NCBI RefSeq assembly: GCF_003058265.1 | Contig: NZ_QBUK01000005.1 | Span: forward strand, 124,001-188,000 | Origin: Flagellimonas amoyensis | GTDB taxonomy: Bacteria > Bacteroidota > Bacteroidia > Flavobacteriales > Flavobacteriaceae | Length of the DNA stretch: 64,000 bases | Reading direction: 5' to 3' | Program-made: the position numbers and the translations under genes | Notes under the pieces: generated by a model | Database searches by the model: none | Told to the model about the DNA's origin: nothing | What the model saw: the letters and a program-made list of their open reading frames with translations, nothing else | Shown: piece by piece, positions 16,718 through 25,299 of the stretch | How positions within the stretch are numbered: the first letter of the stretch is position 1 | How the letters are laid out: every line of letters starts with the position of its first letter

Positions 16718-17392
16718 ATGAAGTTCGGTTATGCAAGAGTGAGCACAAAATCACAGAAACACGATTTGCAGGTTGATGCCTTTTTGAAAGAAGGAATCAA
16801 ACCTAAGAACATCTATGCCGATATTTCATCAGGGGCAAAAGCGGAACGAAAAGGACTCGATGAGCTGTTATCCATTTTGAGGGAAGGTGACACCCTTGTG
16901 GTTTGGAAACTGGACCGAATTGCCAGAAGCCTTTCACACTTGACCAAACTCATCGAGGACTTCGAGAAAAAGGGAATTCACTTCAAAAGCATTCAGGAGA
17001 ATTTCATTGATACGACATCCCCACACGGCAGGTTTATCTTCAACTTGTTTGCTTCGGTTGCCCAATTGGAACGGGACATCATTATGGAACGGACAAGAGC
17101 TGGATTGGAAAGTTCAAGAAGGCGTGGCTTGAAAATCGGAAGAAAACCTGGGCTCAGTAAACAGGCTTTGAATAAAGCAATGTTGGCAGAACGATACTAC
17201 AGGGATAACAAGTTGAGTATAGAGGAAATCATGAAACTTATTGATGTTGGATCAAAAAAGACCCTCTATAAATATCTGGCTTACCAAGGCAGGAGAAAGT
17301 GCCTTGAATGCGGTACACTCTTCTGGGACAAGAAACAAGCATTGGACAAAGCTTATTGCAAAAAGCACAAGAAGAAAATCAAACCCAATTGA
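16718..17392 (+). CDS. Serine recombinase (resolvase/invertase family) with C-terminal Cys-rich tail
   Basis: A 224-residue protein: resolvase catalytic domain with nucleophile S9 (YARVST), LDRIAR with R67 and R70, the long E helix around 100-135, and a helix-turn-helix region about 150-190. Unlike ordinary resolvases it ends with a zinc-knuckle-like tail: C195, C198, C214, H217. It sits immediately before the repeat-delimited gene array and is the only other recombinase in the island, so it is a candidate for the enzyme that builds or rearranges the array (inference). Other options are resolution of the element or inversion of an unseen segment. Confidence 0.88.
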   Translation: MKFGYARVSTKSQKHDLQVDAFLKEGIKPKNIYADISSGAKAERKGLDELLSILREGDTLVVWKLDRIARSLSHLTKLIEDFEKKGIHFKSIQENFIDTTSPHGRFIFNLFASVAQLERDIIMERTRAGLESSRRRGLKIGRKPGLSKQALNKAMLAERYYRDNKLSIEEIMKLIDVGSKKTLYKYLAYQGRRKCLECGTLFWDKKQALDKAYCKKHKKKIKPN

Positions 17393-17448
17393 CTGTTTTA
17401 CTCCCCTTTCACCGAAAACCCAATTTATGATTAATGGAAATTTCCTAC

Positions 17449-17463
17449 ATTTAAACAAATCAT
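17449..17463 (+). repeat. Degenerate look-alike of the array repeat
   Basis: ATTTAAACAAATCAT matches the array consensus GTTCAAATAAACGAT (or its T variant) at about 10-11 of 15 positions and lies just before the first small gene after the serine recombinase. In such AT-rich sequence this may be chance. Confidence 0.25.
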
Positions 17464-17474
17464 ACAACTAACCA

Positions 17475-18017
17475 ATGACCAAAACCGACCTATTCAGAGC
17501 CATCATTAAAACATTTGGGATTTATTGTTTTATTGAAGCTCTCTTTCGTTTGATTCCAAATATTTCATTTTCAGGTGGTTTTTATTCCTTCAGTTTGATG
17601 GTAAGTTTGGTTTACTTGTTAATTACTGGAGTTATTGCTTTCCTCTTATTGTTTGGAACGGACAGGATCATAAAATTGTTTCGCCTTGATAAAGGTTTTG
17701 ATACCAACAATATTGATTCCTCCAATTTAAACGAAGAGGGACTTTTAAAACTTGGGTTGATATTAATTGGACTGTTAATGATTGCTGATAACATTGCCCA
17801 ATTTTTAAACAACTGTTATTTGCTATTCAAAAAGCAGATTTCGGCAAACGGACTTGATGAAATTGATGGTCTGATGCTCGACCAACAATTGGATTATAAT
17901 TGGTGGGTGATTTCTGGATTAAACGTTTTAATAGGGTTTATAATATTAACCAACTATAAAAGGATTTCGAGCTTGTTTGTCACTAAAGAAAATAAGTTCG
18001 AGGATTCTCAGAATTAA
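17475..18017 (+). CDS. Membrane protein of unknown function
   Basis: A 180-residue protein with four hydrophobic segments (about 10-30, 35-62, 90-118, 142-160) and short polar loops; the C-terminus is charged. I do not recognise a family. It lies between the serine recombinase and the first clear copy of the array repeat (18024), so it may be the first unit of the array or a fixed gene of the element. Confidence 0.7.
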   Translation: MTKTDLFRAIIKTFGIYCFIEALFRLIPNISFSGGFYSFSLMVSLVYLLITGVIAFLLLFGTDRIIKLFRLDKGFDTNNIDSSNLNEEGLLKLGLILIGLLMIADNIAQFLNNCYLLFKKQISANGLDEIDGLMLDQQLDYNWWVISGLNVLIGFIILTNYKRISSLFVTKENKFEDSQN

Positions 18018-18023
18018 ATAAAG

Positions 18024-18038
18024 GTTCAAAAAAACAAT
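18024..18038 (+). repeat. Array repeat copy 1
   Basis: GTTCAAAAAAACAAT, two differences from the consensus GTTCAAATAAACGAT. It follows the stop codon of the preceding gene and opens the unit carrying the large adhesin. It shares its variant bases with copy 7. Confidence 0.75.
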
Positions 18039-18148
18039 AAATTACAACAAATAAATTCCTTTGATGATTCTGAGAGATGTATCTTACAAACTAAAGTACA
18101 TACCCACATCAAACAGAGAATTAAATCTTGAAAAGACTGAAAACAAAT

Positions 18149-21100
18149 ATGCACAAAAAAATTACTCTATTTGTTTTTCTGATTTCCATTCAATTTGGGC
18201 TAGCACAAATAACATTGACACATAATTCAGGGAATACATCTGTTCCCTCTAACATGTATTCCTGTGATTACGAAGAGATATGGGCCCGAACCTTTAAACT
18301 ATCCGATTTCGGGATAACGGTCAATGAACAATTCATCATAAACTCTGGACAAGTAGCAATCAGCAATTCTTACGACGGAGCGATGCTAGTCTTTAATATT
18401 TATAGTATAGATGCTAATTTTCCTAGTTCAGAACCAACGAGACTCAGTTACGGCAACGTAGTAACCGCTCCAGAGATAGGTGACACACCAGAAATTGTAC
18501 AAATTGAATTTGCAAATCCTGTTGTTGTTCCTGCCAACGTGGAAAGGATTTTGGTGGAGGTTTCCCAGATGGAGGACATCTATAATGATGATTTCAAAAA
18601 AGTTAAGATTGCAGGCAACCAATTTGATGATGGTAGTCCCTCTTATTTTCGAGGTTGTAGAGAATATTACTCCTTCGTGTCCACGGTAGATTTAGCTACA
18701 CCAGTACCCAACGCCAACTTTTTCATCAATGTTACCGGTGAAACCTTACATGCACAAAGCACAGGAAGTACCACTGTGCTTACGCATAGTATTTGTGAGG
18801 ACTTTATTGACGCCCATATTTTTGGATGTAGTTCAGGGGGTATGAGCTGGTCAAGGGATTTTTGGTTGGAAGATTTCGGTATTTCCACTGAAGAGGAATT
18901 CATATTGGAGCGAGGACAAGTAGGTATCAATTATGCGGGATGGGGTGTTGAAATACAATTTAGGGTGTATGCCATCGACAATAATTTCCCATCTTCATTC
19001 TCTGATACTGATTTGCTTGGAAGCAGTGAACTCATTCGAATACCCAATTTTGGTACGTCCAATCAAAATACACCAAGAATTTTTGATGTGGAATTTACCA
19101 CTCCCATTGTTGTTCCGGCAAATGTGGAAAGGATACTGGTGGAAGTTTTTCAAACAAACAATGGGTCTTTTCCTACCAGTACCACAGAAGATGACGGGGC
19201 TGTTTCATGGATCAGATCATATCATGGTGGGTGCTACCCTTTGGGAGAGTTTGTGGATGTGAAGGATTTGGGGTATCCAGATGCTAAATTCTTTATAAAT
19301 GTAACCGGAGATGTCGATCACGTAACCAACAATTTTGCTATGGATATTTCGAACATCTGTTCGGAGTTCTTAAAGGAATTTGGCGTTGTTCCAAATACCA
19401 ATGTTGCATCCGTGACGTGGGATTTCGGGGACCCTGCTTCGGGAACCGACAATACTTCTACCGACATATCTCCTTTCCACGATTTTTCTGTGGACGGCGT
19501 CTATACTGTAAGTGCTACAGTGATGGACACCAATGGCAATATTGAGGTTATTACCGAAACCATTGATGTCAAAGAACCACCCAATGCTTATGGCATCAAT
19601 GATATATACGCATGTGAGGACAATTTTAATACTGGTATTTCTTCTACTTTTGATGTTTCTAATGTGCAACAACAGGTCTTAGGAGGACAAAACAATAAAG
19701 TGGTCACCTTTATCGATGGAGCAGGTAAAGAATATGATGTATTGCCCAATCCTTTTACCAATACCGTTGCAAACAGGGAAACTATAACCGTACGGGTGGC
19801 CCATGACGATAATCCCTGCTGCTTTTCAGAAACCACCTTTGATTTAATTACAAACCCTATACCCGATTTGACCTCGGTCACAGACCTGTTTGTTTGTAGC
19901 AATGAGACAAATGGCTTTGCAATTTTTGATTTACAGCAAGTGTATGATGAGATTCAGGTGGACAATGGTACAATTGCTATCTCCTTTTATCATGAAAGTG
20001 GAACTCAAATACAAGGCCCGCTGAATGCCATTGAAAATTTGGTTGTAAATGAAGAAGAAATCACCGTCCGTGTGATTGAACCGGTCAATAATTGTTACAA
20101 TGAGACCACCTTTAAAATTATGGCGAACCCATTGCCTGTGGCAAATACCTTAAATGTCCTAATTGGTTGTGATGATAATAATGATGGTATTTCCGAATAT
20201 TTTGATACCTCGAATATAGAATCCGAGGTTGTCGGAAATCAAGCTAACATAGAGGTATCCTATTTTGATGCCAGTGGAACACCATTACCAAGCCCTCTAC
20301 CCAACCCTTATACCAATATATTGCCCAATGAAGAAACCATTACGGTCAGGGTTACGAACTCTCTCACCAATTGTTATGAAGAAACACCATTGTTGCTCAG
20401 AACTGCAACACAGCCACAAATCAGTTCCCCGCAGCACATATATGCTTGTGACCAGGGCAGTGGTTTTGCCCAATTTGATACTGCTGGAATCGAGGCTCAA
20501 ATAATAGGTAATCAAACTGGTTTGACAATCAAGTTCTACAATGATGATGGGGAGCAATTGCCTAGCCCTTTACCTGACATGTTTCAAAATACGGAGCCTT
20601 GGCGCCAAACCATTTACGTTCGTGTGGAAAACCAATTGAACAGTTTGTGCTATACCGAAAGGAGTTTTGACCTTATAGTTCAGGAACTACCAACGGTATC
20701 AATTGAGACTTCTTATTTTTTGTGCAATTTGGAGCCTTTCTTACCTGTGAATGTAGCTTCTGGATGGGAAAATTATAATTGGATCTATGAAGATGGCACT
20801 ATCATTTCGACAACTCAAGAAGCGAATCTTGCAAAAGCTGGGAAGTATAACTTGTTAGTGGGCGCATTGGAGAATAACGTCTATTGTGAGAATAATTATG
20901 AATTCGAATTAATTCGTTCGATGCCCCCAACCATAATCGATGTAGCCTACCAACAGTTATCCCACAATAATTCCATCGAGATCACTGCTTCCGGCGATGG
21001 GGACTTTGAATATTCGATAGACGGTGTAAACTTTAAGGACTCCCACATATTTACCAATCTTATTGGCGGTAAGTATACGGTTTTTGTTAGGGACAAAAAT

Positions 21101-21391
21101 GGCTGTGGAGAAGATTCCGAAGAAATTGTCGTAATTGATTATCCTAAATTCTTCACTCCCAATCATGATGGTCACAATGATTTTTGGCATATTCTTGGGA
21201 TTGATGCATATCCAAATGCAGATGTTTTCATATTTGACCGATATGGTAAGTTATTGAAGCAACTTTCGTCAAGTGATACAGGTTGGGACGGCACTTACAA
21301 TGGTGATGAAATGATGTCCAGTGATTATTGGTTCAAATCGGACTTAGGTAATGGAACTGTATTTTCAGGTCATTTCACATTGAAAAGATAA
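18149..21391 (+). CDS. Secreted multi-domain adhesin-like protein with T9SS type B sorting domain
   Basis: About 1080 residues. A signal peptide (about 1-20, ending GLAQ) is followed by two tandem copies of a ~190-residue domain (both contain VPANVERILVEV and end FFINVTG), a PKD-like domain (VTWDFGDP), then four or so repeats of ~90 residues with a C-D-x-x-N/G-F/Y-x-x-FDT/DL pattern. The end is a gliding-motility-type C-terminal domain (FFTPNHDGHNDFW, FDRYGK, DGTYNG), which directs export by the type IX system. Surface-bound or released; probably adhesive. ATG 18149 is chosen because it starts the signal peptide. It is by far the largest unit of the array. Confidence 0.88.
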   Translation: MHKKITLFVFLISIQFGLAQITLTHNSGNTSVPSNMYSCDYEEIWARTFKLSDFGITVNEQFIINSGQVAISNSYDGAMLVFNIYSIDANFPSSEPTRLSYGNVVTAPEIGDTPEIVQIEFANPVVVPANVERILVEVSQMEDIYNDDFKKVKIAGNQFDDGSPSYFRGCREYYSFVSTVDLATPVPNANFFINVTGETLHAQSTGSTTVLTHSICEDFIDAHIFGCSSGGMSWSRDFWLEDFGISTEEEFILERGQVGINYAGWGVEIQFRVYAIDNNFPSSFSDTDLLGSSELIRIPNFGTSNQNTPRIFDVEFTTPIVVPANVERILVEVFQTNNGSFPTSTTEDDGAVSWIRSYHGGCYPLGEFVDVKDLGYPDAKFFINVTGDVDHVTNNFAMDISNICSEFLKEFGVVPNTNVASVTWDFGDPASGTDNTSTDISPFHDFSVDGVYTVSATVMDTNGNIEVITETIDVKEPPNAYGINDIYACEDNFNTGISSTFDVSNVQQQVLGGQNNKVVTFIDGAGKEYDVLPNPFTNTVANRETITVRVAHDDNPCCFSETTFDLITNPIPDLTSVTDLFVCSNETNGFAIFDLQQVYDEIQVDNGTIAISFYHESGTQIQGPLNAIENLVVNEEEITVRVIEPVNNCYNETTFKIMANPLPVANTLNVLIGCDDNNDGISEYFDTSNIESEVVGNQANIEVSYFDASGTPLPSPLPNPYTNILPNEETITVRVTNSLTNCYEETPLLLRTATQPQISSPQHIYACDQGSGFAQFDTAGIEAQIIGNQTGLTIKFYNDDGEQLPSPLPDMFQNTEPWRQTIYVRVENQLNSLCYTERSFDLIVQELPTVSIETSYFLCNLEPFLPVNVASGWENYNWIYEDGTIISTTQEANLAKAGKYNLLVGALENNVYCENNYEFELIRSMPPTIIDVAYQQLSHNNSIEITASGDGDFEYSIDGVNFKDSHIFTNLIGGKYTVFVRDKNGCGEDSEEIVVIDYPKFFTPNHDGHNDFWHILGIDAYPNADVFIFDRYGKLLKQLSSSDTGWDGTYNGDEMMSSDYWFKSDLGNGTVFSGHFTLKR

Positions 21392-21430
21392 AGTGCCATT
21401 GTGTGAGTTGCTTGTAACCAAACACGGGAA

Positions 21431-21445
21431 GTTTAAATTAATGAT
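21431..21445 (+). repeat. Array repeat copy 2
   Basis: GTTTAAATTAATGAT, three differences from consensus, followed by the TAAGATA tail also seen after copy 8. Confidence 0.7.
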
Positions 21446-21454
21446 TAAGATAGC

Positions 21455-22159
21455 TTGGAGATAGTCATATACCTATTTGTTGCAGTTTTTATCCTTTTAT
21501 TGATAGGACTTGCATATATATTGGTAAAAGACTTCAAAGAGATTGTCCTTGGTTTGGTTAATATGTGTAAACCAGATTTGTTTCATCCAATAAGTTGGTT
21601 TCTTAGCCCAATTTGGTTGATTGGATATGCATTAGAAAAGGGCTTTGGATGGGACATCATTGATAAATATGGCAACAGTGATGGTCTTGAAAAATACTCC
21701 TTCACAGAGAAATTGCAATTAGACTTTTCAATGGGTGAAAAGTATATTGTTTCAAAGACATCCAATAAGAAAGCAAAATTTATGATTGAAGACTTTCTGG
21801 GTTTTTGTGATGGAAAACTGAGACTGGAAAATTTCCAGATAAAAAACACCGAACCTATTATTATTCAATGTCCACACCAAATTACTTTTTATGATTTCAG
21901 TATATTAACACAACACTTTTGTAATGATATAAAGGACAGTTGGGGGGTTTTTAAATCTGGCAGGATGAATTATTACTCCTATTCAGATAAAAATACAGGG
22001 CATAATATCATTGGTCGGACAGGAAATGGACAAAAGTTTTCTATATATACACTCGATGACTTATACCAAGACCAGACTTTAAAATTAAATGCAGAGTTAA
22101 AGGTGAAAAATTTTGACCGGGATTTAGTCAACAATGGACCTATATTAAAGTTCAAATAA
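21455..22159 (+). CDS. Array unit: membrane-anchored protein of unknown function
   Basis: A 234-residue protein starting with TTG at 21455; an in-frame stop lies just upstream and no earlier ATG exists. It has one N-terminal membrane helix (about 3-24), perhaps a second hydrophobic patch at 45-62, then a soluble domain. The last three codons and the stop (K-F-K-stop) are provided by the array repeat copy 3. No family recognised. Single-gene unit, same strand as all others. Confidence 0.68.
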   Translation: MEIVIYLFVAVFILLLIGLAYILVKDFKEIVLGLVNMCKPDLFHPISWFLSPIWLIGYALEKGFGWDIIDKYGNSDGLEKYSFTEKLQLDFSMGEKYIVSKTSNKKAKFMIEDFLGFCDGKLRLENFQIKNTEPIIIQCPHQITFYDFSILTQHFCNDIKDSWGVFKSGRMNYYSYSDKNTGHNIIGRTGNGQKFSIYTLDDLYQDQTLKLNAELKVKNFDRDLVNNGPILKFK

Positions 22160-22164
22160 ACCAT
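22150..22164 (+). repeat. Array repeat copy 3
   Basis: GTTCAAATAAACCAT, one difference from consensus. It overlaps the end of the preceding gene and supplies its TAA stop. Confidence 0.8.
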
Positions 22165-22271
22165 TGCTCTTACTCATCAAAAATAACCTTACACTCATTT
22201 GGACTTTGATTTAGAGGATGCAAACAATATTTTGGATTCCAATAAAAGATGATATATACATCTCTATAAAC

Positions 22272-22285
22272 AAGTTGTGCAGTAA
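22272..22285 (+). repeat. Secondary short motif, first copy
   Basis: AAGTTGTGCAGTAA, nearly identical to 23766-23780 (AAGTTGTTCCAGTAA). Both precede an array gene by under 30 bp. Confidence 0.4.
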
Positions 22286-22297
22286 TCACTCAAAAAA

Positions 22298-23173
22298 TTG
22301 AATAGAAAGCATCTGATATTAGCCTTGTTTTTAGTTCCAATTTTGAGTTGGAGTCAATTCAAAGTATCTGGGGTTGTAATATCTAAAGCCGATAATGATT
22401 CAATCCCTGGTGTAATCGTAAAAGAAAAGGGCACTGAAAATGGAGCTCAAACAGACTTTGACGGTCAATTTTCGATTGAAGTTTCAGAGCCTAATGCAAT
22501 CTTGGTTTTTTCATTTGTTGGAATGGTAACCAAAGAATATAGCCTTAAAGGAGAAAATAAAATTATAGTAACAACGAAATGGGATTGCAACAAAGATTTT
22601 TTTGATTCAAACAGGATTAGAATTTATGGGCAGTCTGGACTAATAAACAATCCAATTGGTGGACAAATTGATATTGCCTCCCCATACATTTATTTTGGAG
22701 GGGTATTGGAAGCCAGTTACAGCTATCAGACAAATTCGAAAGAAAATGTTTTCCAAGAAGGTAGCTTAGAGTTCAAACATTCAATATCAAATTGCGAATT
22801 TGATATTGATTTCAGGGCTAGCTACCGAGATTTTAAATTTGACCATGAATTTAACAACAACTCTTTTTCAATTGAAGCAGACTTTAATCTTTCCAGAATA
22901 AGTTTTATCGCGGGGTATAGCCATCTAGATTATAATAACATAAATGCTTCAAGAAAGTATAATTCTTCAGGGTTGTTAATTGGATTTGGCACTTCATTTG
23001 GAAGACCATTATATCCAGAATTAGTGGGAAAAATTTCGATTTATGAAGATAATATTGTGTATCAAGGTAAAATTCAAGGAAGTTTTAAACGATTTTTGAT
23101 ATTCCTAAAATATTATAAATTAAGTTCTTTTAATGAGTTAAGTCTGGGAATCGGTTATAATCTATTTTATTAA
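22298..23173 (+). CDS. Array unit: exported protein with carboxypeptidase-D regulatory-like domain
   Basis: A 291-residue protein from a TTG start (NRKHLILALFLVPIL), with a signal peptide of about 18 residues. Residues 20-92 match the CarboxypepD_reg-like beta-sandwich found at the start of TonB-dependent receptors (VSGVVISKADNDSIPGV, TDFDGQFSIEV, LVFSFVGM). The remainder has strand-rich alternating sequence and ends in LGIGYNLFY, an aromatic C-terminus typical of outer membrane beta-barrels. Likely an outer membrane protein of unknown function. Confidence 0.72.
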   Translation: MNRKHLILALFLVPILSWSQFKVSGVVISKADNDSIPGVIVKEKGTENGAQTDFDGQFSIEVSEPNAILVFSFVGMVTKEYSLKGENKIIVTTKWDCNKDFFDSNRIRIYGQSGLINNPIGGQIDIASPYIYFGGVLEASYSYQTNSKENVFQEGSLEFKHSISNCEFDIDFRASYRDFKFDHEFNNNSFSIEADFNLSRISFIAGYSHLDYNNINASRKYNSSGLLIGFGTSFGRPLYPELVGKISIYEDNIVYQGKIQGSFKRFLIFLKYYKLSSFNELSLGIGYNLFY

Positions 23174-23186
23174 TTCATTTAACTAA

Positions 23187-23201
23187 GTTCAAATAAATGA
23201 T
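23187..23201 (+). repeat. Array repeat copy 4
   Basis: GTTCAAATAAATGAT, one difference from consensus; its 3' tail TGGGCATTAAAT resembles the tail of copy 9 (TGTGCATTTAAAT). Confidence 0.8.
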
Positions 23202-23259
23202 TGGGCATTAAATCAATTTTAAACAAAATTGAAAGTCGTTGGATAAGTCAAATATCCCA

Positions 23260-23676
23260 ATGAAGAAGTTGAATTCAAGTTTGAAAATGGAAAGTGAAAT
23301 CAAAAAATATTTACTCGTCCAAAATGGTGAAATACCAGTGGATTACTTAATTGAATTACGCCAGTATGCTTGGGAATTCAGAAAATATTCTTGCCCTGAT
23401 GCATTGATAGCCATCAATGGTGGTTCAACTTGGCTTTATACTGGTCAAAAATATGACGAATCCAAAGTGACACTTATAAAGGGTGGGTGGGCTCATGACC
23501 ATTGTGAAATATGTTATGCAACTATTTCAGAAGGGGAAGCCACCTCGGAATATGAAGTAGAGGGATATCACTCGGAGTTTGAATGGATTTGTAAAAACTG
23601 CTTTACGGATTTTATACAACCAATGGATTTAAACTCAATATTGAAAAATCATAGAATAATTGAAAAGTCACTTTAA
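23260..23676 (+). CDS. Array unit: cytoplasmic protein with a four-cysteine zinc-ribbon-like module
   Basis: A 138-residue soluble protein. The first 80 residues are helical; the second half contains two CxxC pairs (DHCEIC and WICKNC) about 30 residues apart, a typical structural zinc site. Start: ATG 23260; an upstream in-frame TTG at 23239 adds seven residues. No family recognised. Single-gene array unit. Confidence 0.66.
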   Translation: MKKLNSSLKMESEIKKYLLVQNGEIPVDYLIELRQYAWEFRKYSCPDALIAINGGSTWLYTGQKYDESKVTLIKGGWAHDHCEICYATISEGEATSEYEVEGYHSEFEWICKNCFTDFIQPMDLNSILKNHRIIEKSL

Positions 23677-23729
23677 ATAGAAACGCTGAAAAAATTTAGT
23701 TGTGATTTTAGAGTGATAAGAAATTAAAA

Positions 23730-23744
23730 GTTTAAATAAACGAT
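23730..23744 (+). repeat. Array repeat copy 5
   Basis: GTTTAAATAAACGAT, one difference from consensus; tail TAAGGCA. Confidence 0.82.
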
Positions 23745-23765
23745 TAAGGCAAAACCCTATTAATC

Positions 23766-23780
23766 AAGTTGTTCCAGTAA
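23766..23780 (+). repeat. Secondary short motif, second copy
   Basis: AAGTTGTTCCAGTAA, four bases before the ATG of the next unit; see 22272. Confidence 0.4.
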
Positions 23781-23784
23781 GAAA

Positions 23785-24438
23785 ATGACCAAAGAAGAAA
23801 TTTACCTTAAAGCGAATAGCGTAGTCGGAATTGAAGGAATGACGGGAAATGAACGTCTTTGGGAAAGTGGTCTTATGGATGAATTTGATATAGCCAAAAA
23901 ATCGGACAAAGACAAAGCTCGAACGATTCTTCAGGCATTAAAGTTTGACGAACTTTCAATTGGTAGAATTGTTGGGTTCACTATGGAATCATTAAAATAC
24001 CCTAATCCTTGGGATTTTCCGATTGAGAACCCAAACGGAAAAGAAAATGAAAATAAGGCTACATTGATCTATTCCGATCTTAAAGAAATTGGAATGGGTT
24101 CACCTTTAAGCGGAAAATGTAAGGTCATAATAAATGACGCTAAGGAAATTCTAATTACAGAAAATTGCGGTGGACCTGCAATCTGGACTCGCAATGGACT
24201 AAAGGTGGCAATGCCGATTTGGGACAAGTCCTTTTTTGGAGGGACTCATCAAAAAATAGGAATAGTGGATTTGGAAAAACTTACTATTTCTAAGTACAAA
24301 AGGAAATTTCAGGTTTTGGATTTAAGGTCATTTGGCGGAAAAAATATTATTGGGTTTGACAGTCCAATACACAAAATGAAAAAGCTAGGTTTTAATTATA
24401 TCAACGAACCGATTGAACAAACCATCGTATTAAAATAA
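23785..24438 (+). CDS. Array unit: cytoplasmic protein of unknown function
   Basis: A 217-residue soluble protein with no signal peptide or membrane helix, starting MTKEEIYLKANSVVG. The middle contains a strand-rich stretch with GGPAIWTRNGLKVAMPIW. No family recognised. It lies between repeat copies 5 and 6 and reads in the same direction as the other units. Confidence 0.68.
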   Translation: MTKEEIYLKANSVVGIEGMTGNERLWESGLMDEFDIAKKSDKDKARTILQALKFDELSIGRIVGFTMESLKYPNPWDFPIENPNGKENENKATLIYSDLKEIGMGSPLSGKCKVIINDAKEILITENCGGPAIWTRNGLKVAMPIWDKSFFGGTHQKIGIVDLEKLTISKYKRKFQVLDLRSFGGKNIIGFDSPIHKMKKLGFNYINEPIEQTIVLK

Positions 24439-24456
24439 CTATTATTAATAATTAAA

Positions 24457-24471
24457 GTTCAAATAAACGAT
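24457..24471 (+). repeat. Array repeat copy 6
   Basis: Exact consensus GTTCAAATAAACGAT. Its last two bases AT plus the next G form the ATG of the following gene (24470). Confidence 0.88.
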
Positions 24472-24712
24472 GAGTGATTACTGGGAAAAGTACGAGTCAT
24501 TTGGTTTTATGTTTAAGGAATCAGGAAGAACTGAAATTTCCAAGAGGTTAGAAGGTGCAAGAAAGCATGTAAATGGTATGACGGATGGCTGGCATGAGCT
24601 TTTGACCGAACTAAAAGATATTCAAGCTTTATATTCACGTGATATGTCTTCAGAAGAAAAAGATAAGCTAATAATGATGGTTGCAGAATTAGAGAATAAT
24701 TTGAGAAGATAG
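24470..24712 (+). CDS. Array unit: small helical protein of unknown function
   Basis: An 80-residue, charged, predicted all-helical protein. Its ATG begins inside the repeat, so the repeat acts as the 5' leader. No motif recognised. One of the two shortest units of the array. Confidence 0.62.
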   Translation: MSDYWEKYESFGFMFKESGRTEISKRLEGARKHVNGMTDGWHELLTELKDIQALYSRDMSSEEKDKLIMMVAELENNLRR

Positions 24713-24729
24713 AATGTTTAATTTCTAAA

Positions 24730-24744
24730 GTTCAAAAAAACAAC
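24730..24744 (+). repeat. Array repeat copy 7
   Basis: GTTCAAAAAAACAAC, three differences from consensus; shares the A-rich variant of copy 1. Confidence 0.72.
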
Positions 24745-24753
24745 TATCCCCTT

Positions 24754-25239
24754 ATGCTAAATAATATGATTAGAGCAGTTATCATAATCCTTCTTTTTCA
24801 AGTTCCAATTTTAATGATTGGACAGAATAACGGCACATTTGAAATCCAAGGAGAAAAGCTTGATTCAACATCCAACTCCGAACTACATGCTTTTACCAGT
24901 AAATTTAATAGCTGGGTTGATTCTTTGAAGAACGATCCTCTATCCTTGGGTTTAAAACCCGAGAGAATGGTTAATAATTTCATATTGTTTTCTGAAGATG
25001 GGCTTATGATGAAAGACCTAAAATTTCACACCGTGGCCTCTTGCAAAAATGAAATCATGGCAAACCTCCCATTCACGGAAAATAAACCTGGGGAGAATAA
25101 TTGGATTTTTGTAACTCTTGAAAGTCAAATAAACAGAAACCAGCTTATTGAGATATTGGAGTTTTTGAAAGAAATGAAAATCGATTATCAATTTGGAAAA
25201 GAAGATGTGTTCATTCCAAAAATAATAGGAAAACAGTAG
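24754..25239 (+). CDS. Array unit: exported protein of unknown function, ExbD-like hints
   Basis: A 161-residue protein with a signal peptide or N-terminal anchor (about 5-23, ending MIGQ). The soluble part ends with a helix and strand (ILEFLKEMKIDYQFGK) that recalls the periplasmic domain of ExbD-like proteins, but the resemblance is weak. Starts ATG 24754, 9 bases after the repeat. Probably periplasmic. Confidence 0.64.
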   Translation: MLNNMIRAVIIILLFQVPILMIGQNNGTFEIQGEKLDSTSNSELHAFTSKFNSWVDSLKNDPLSLGLKPERMVNNFILFSEDGLMMKDLKFHTVASCKNEIMANLPFTENKPGENNWIFVTLESQINRNQLIEILEFLKEMKIDYQFGKEDVFIPKIIGKQ

Positions 25240-25256
25240 CCACTAAAGACAAGAAA

Positions 25257-25271
25257 GTTCAAATAAACGAT
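25257..25271 (+). repeat. Array repeat copy 8
   Basis: Exact consensus, followed by TAAGATAAG as after copy 2. Confidence 0.88.
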
Positions 25272-25299
25272 TAAGATAAGTTTGATTCAATCTAACCCA

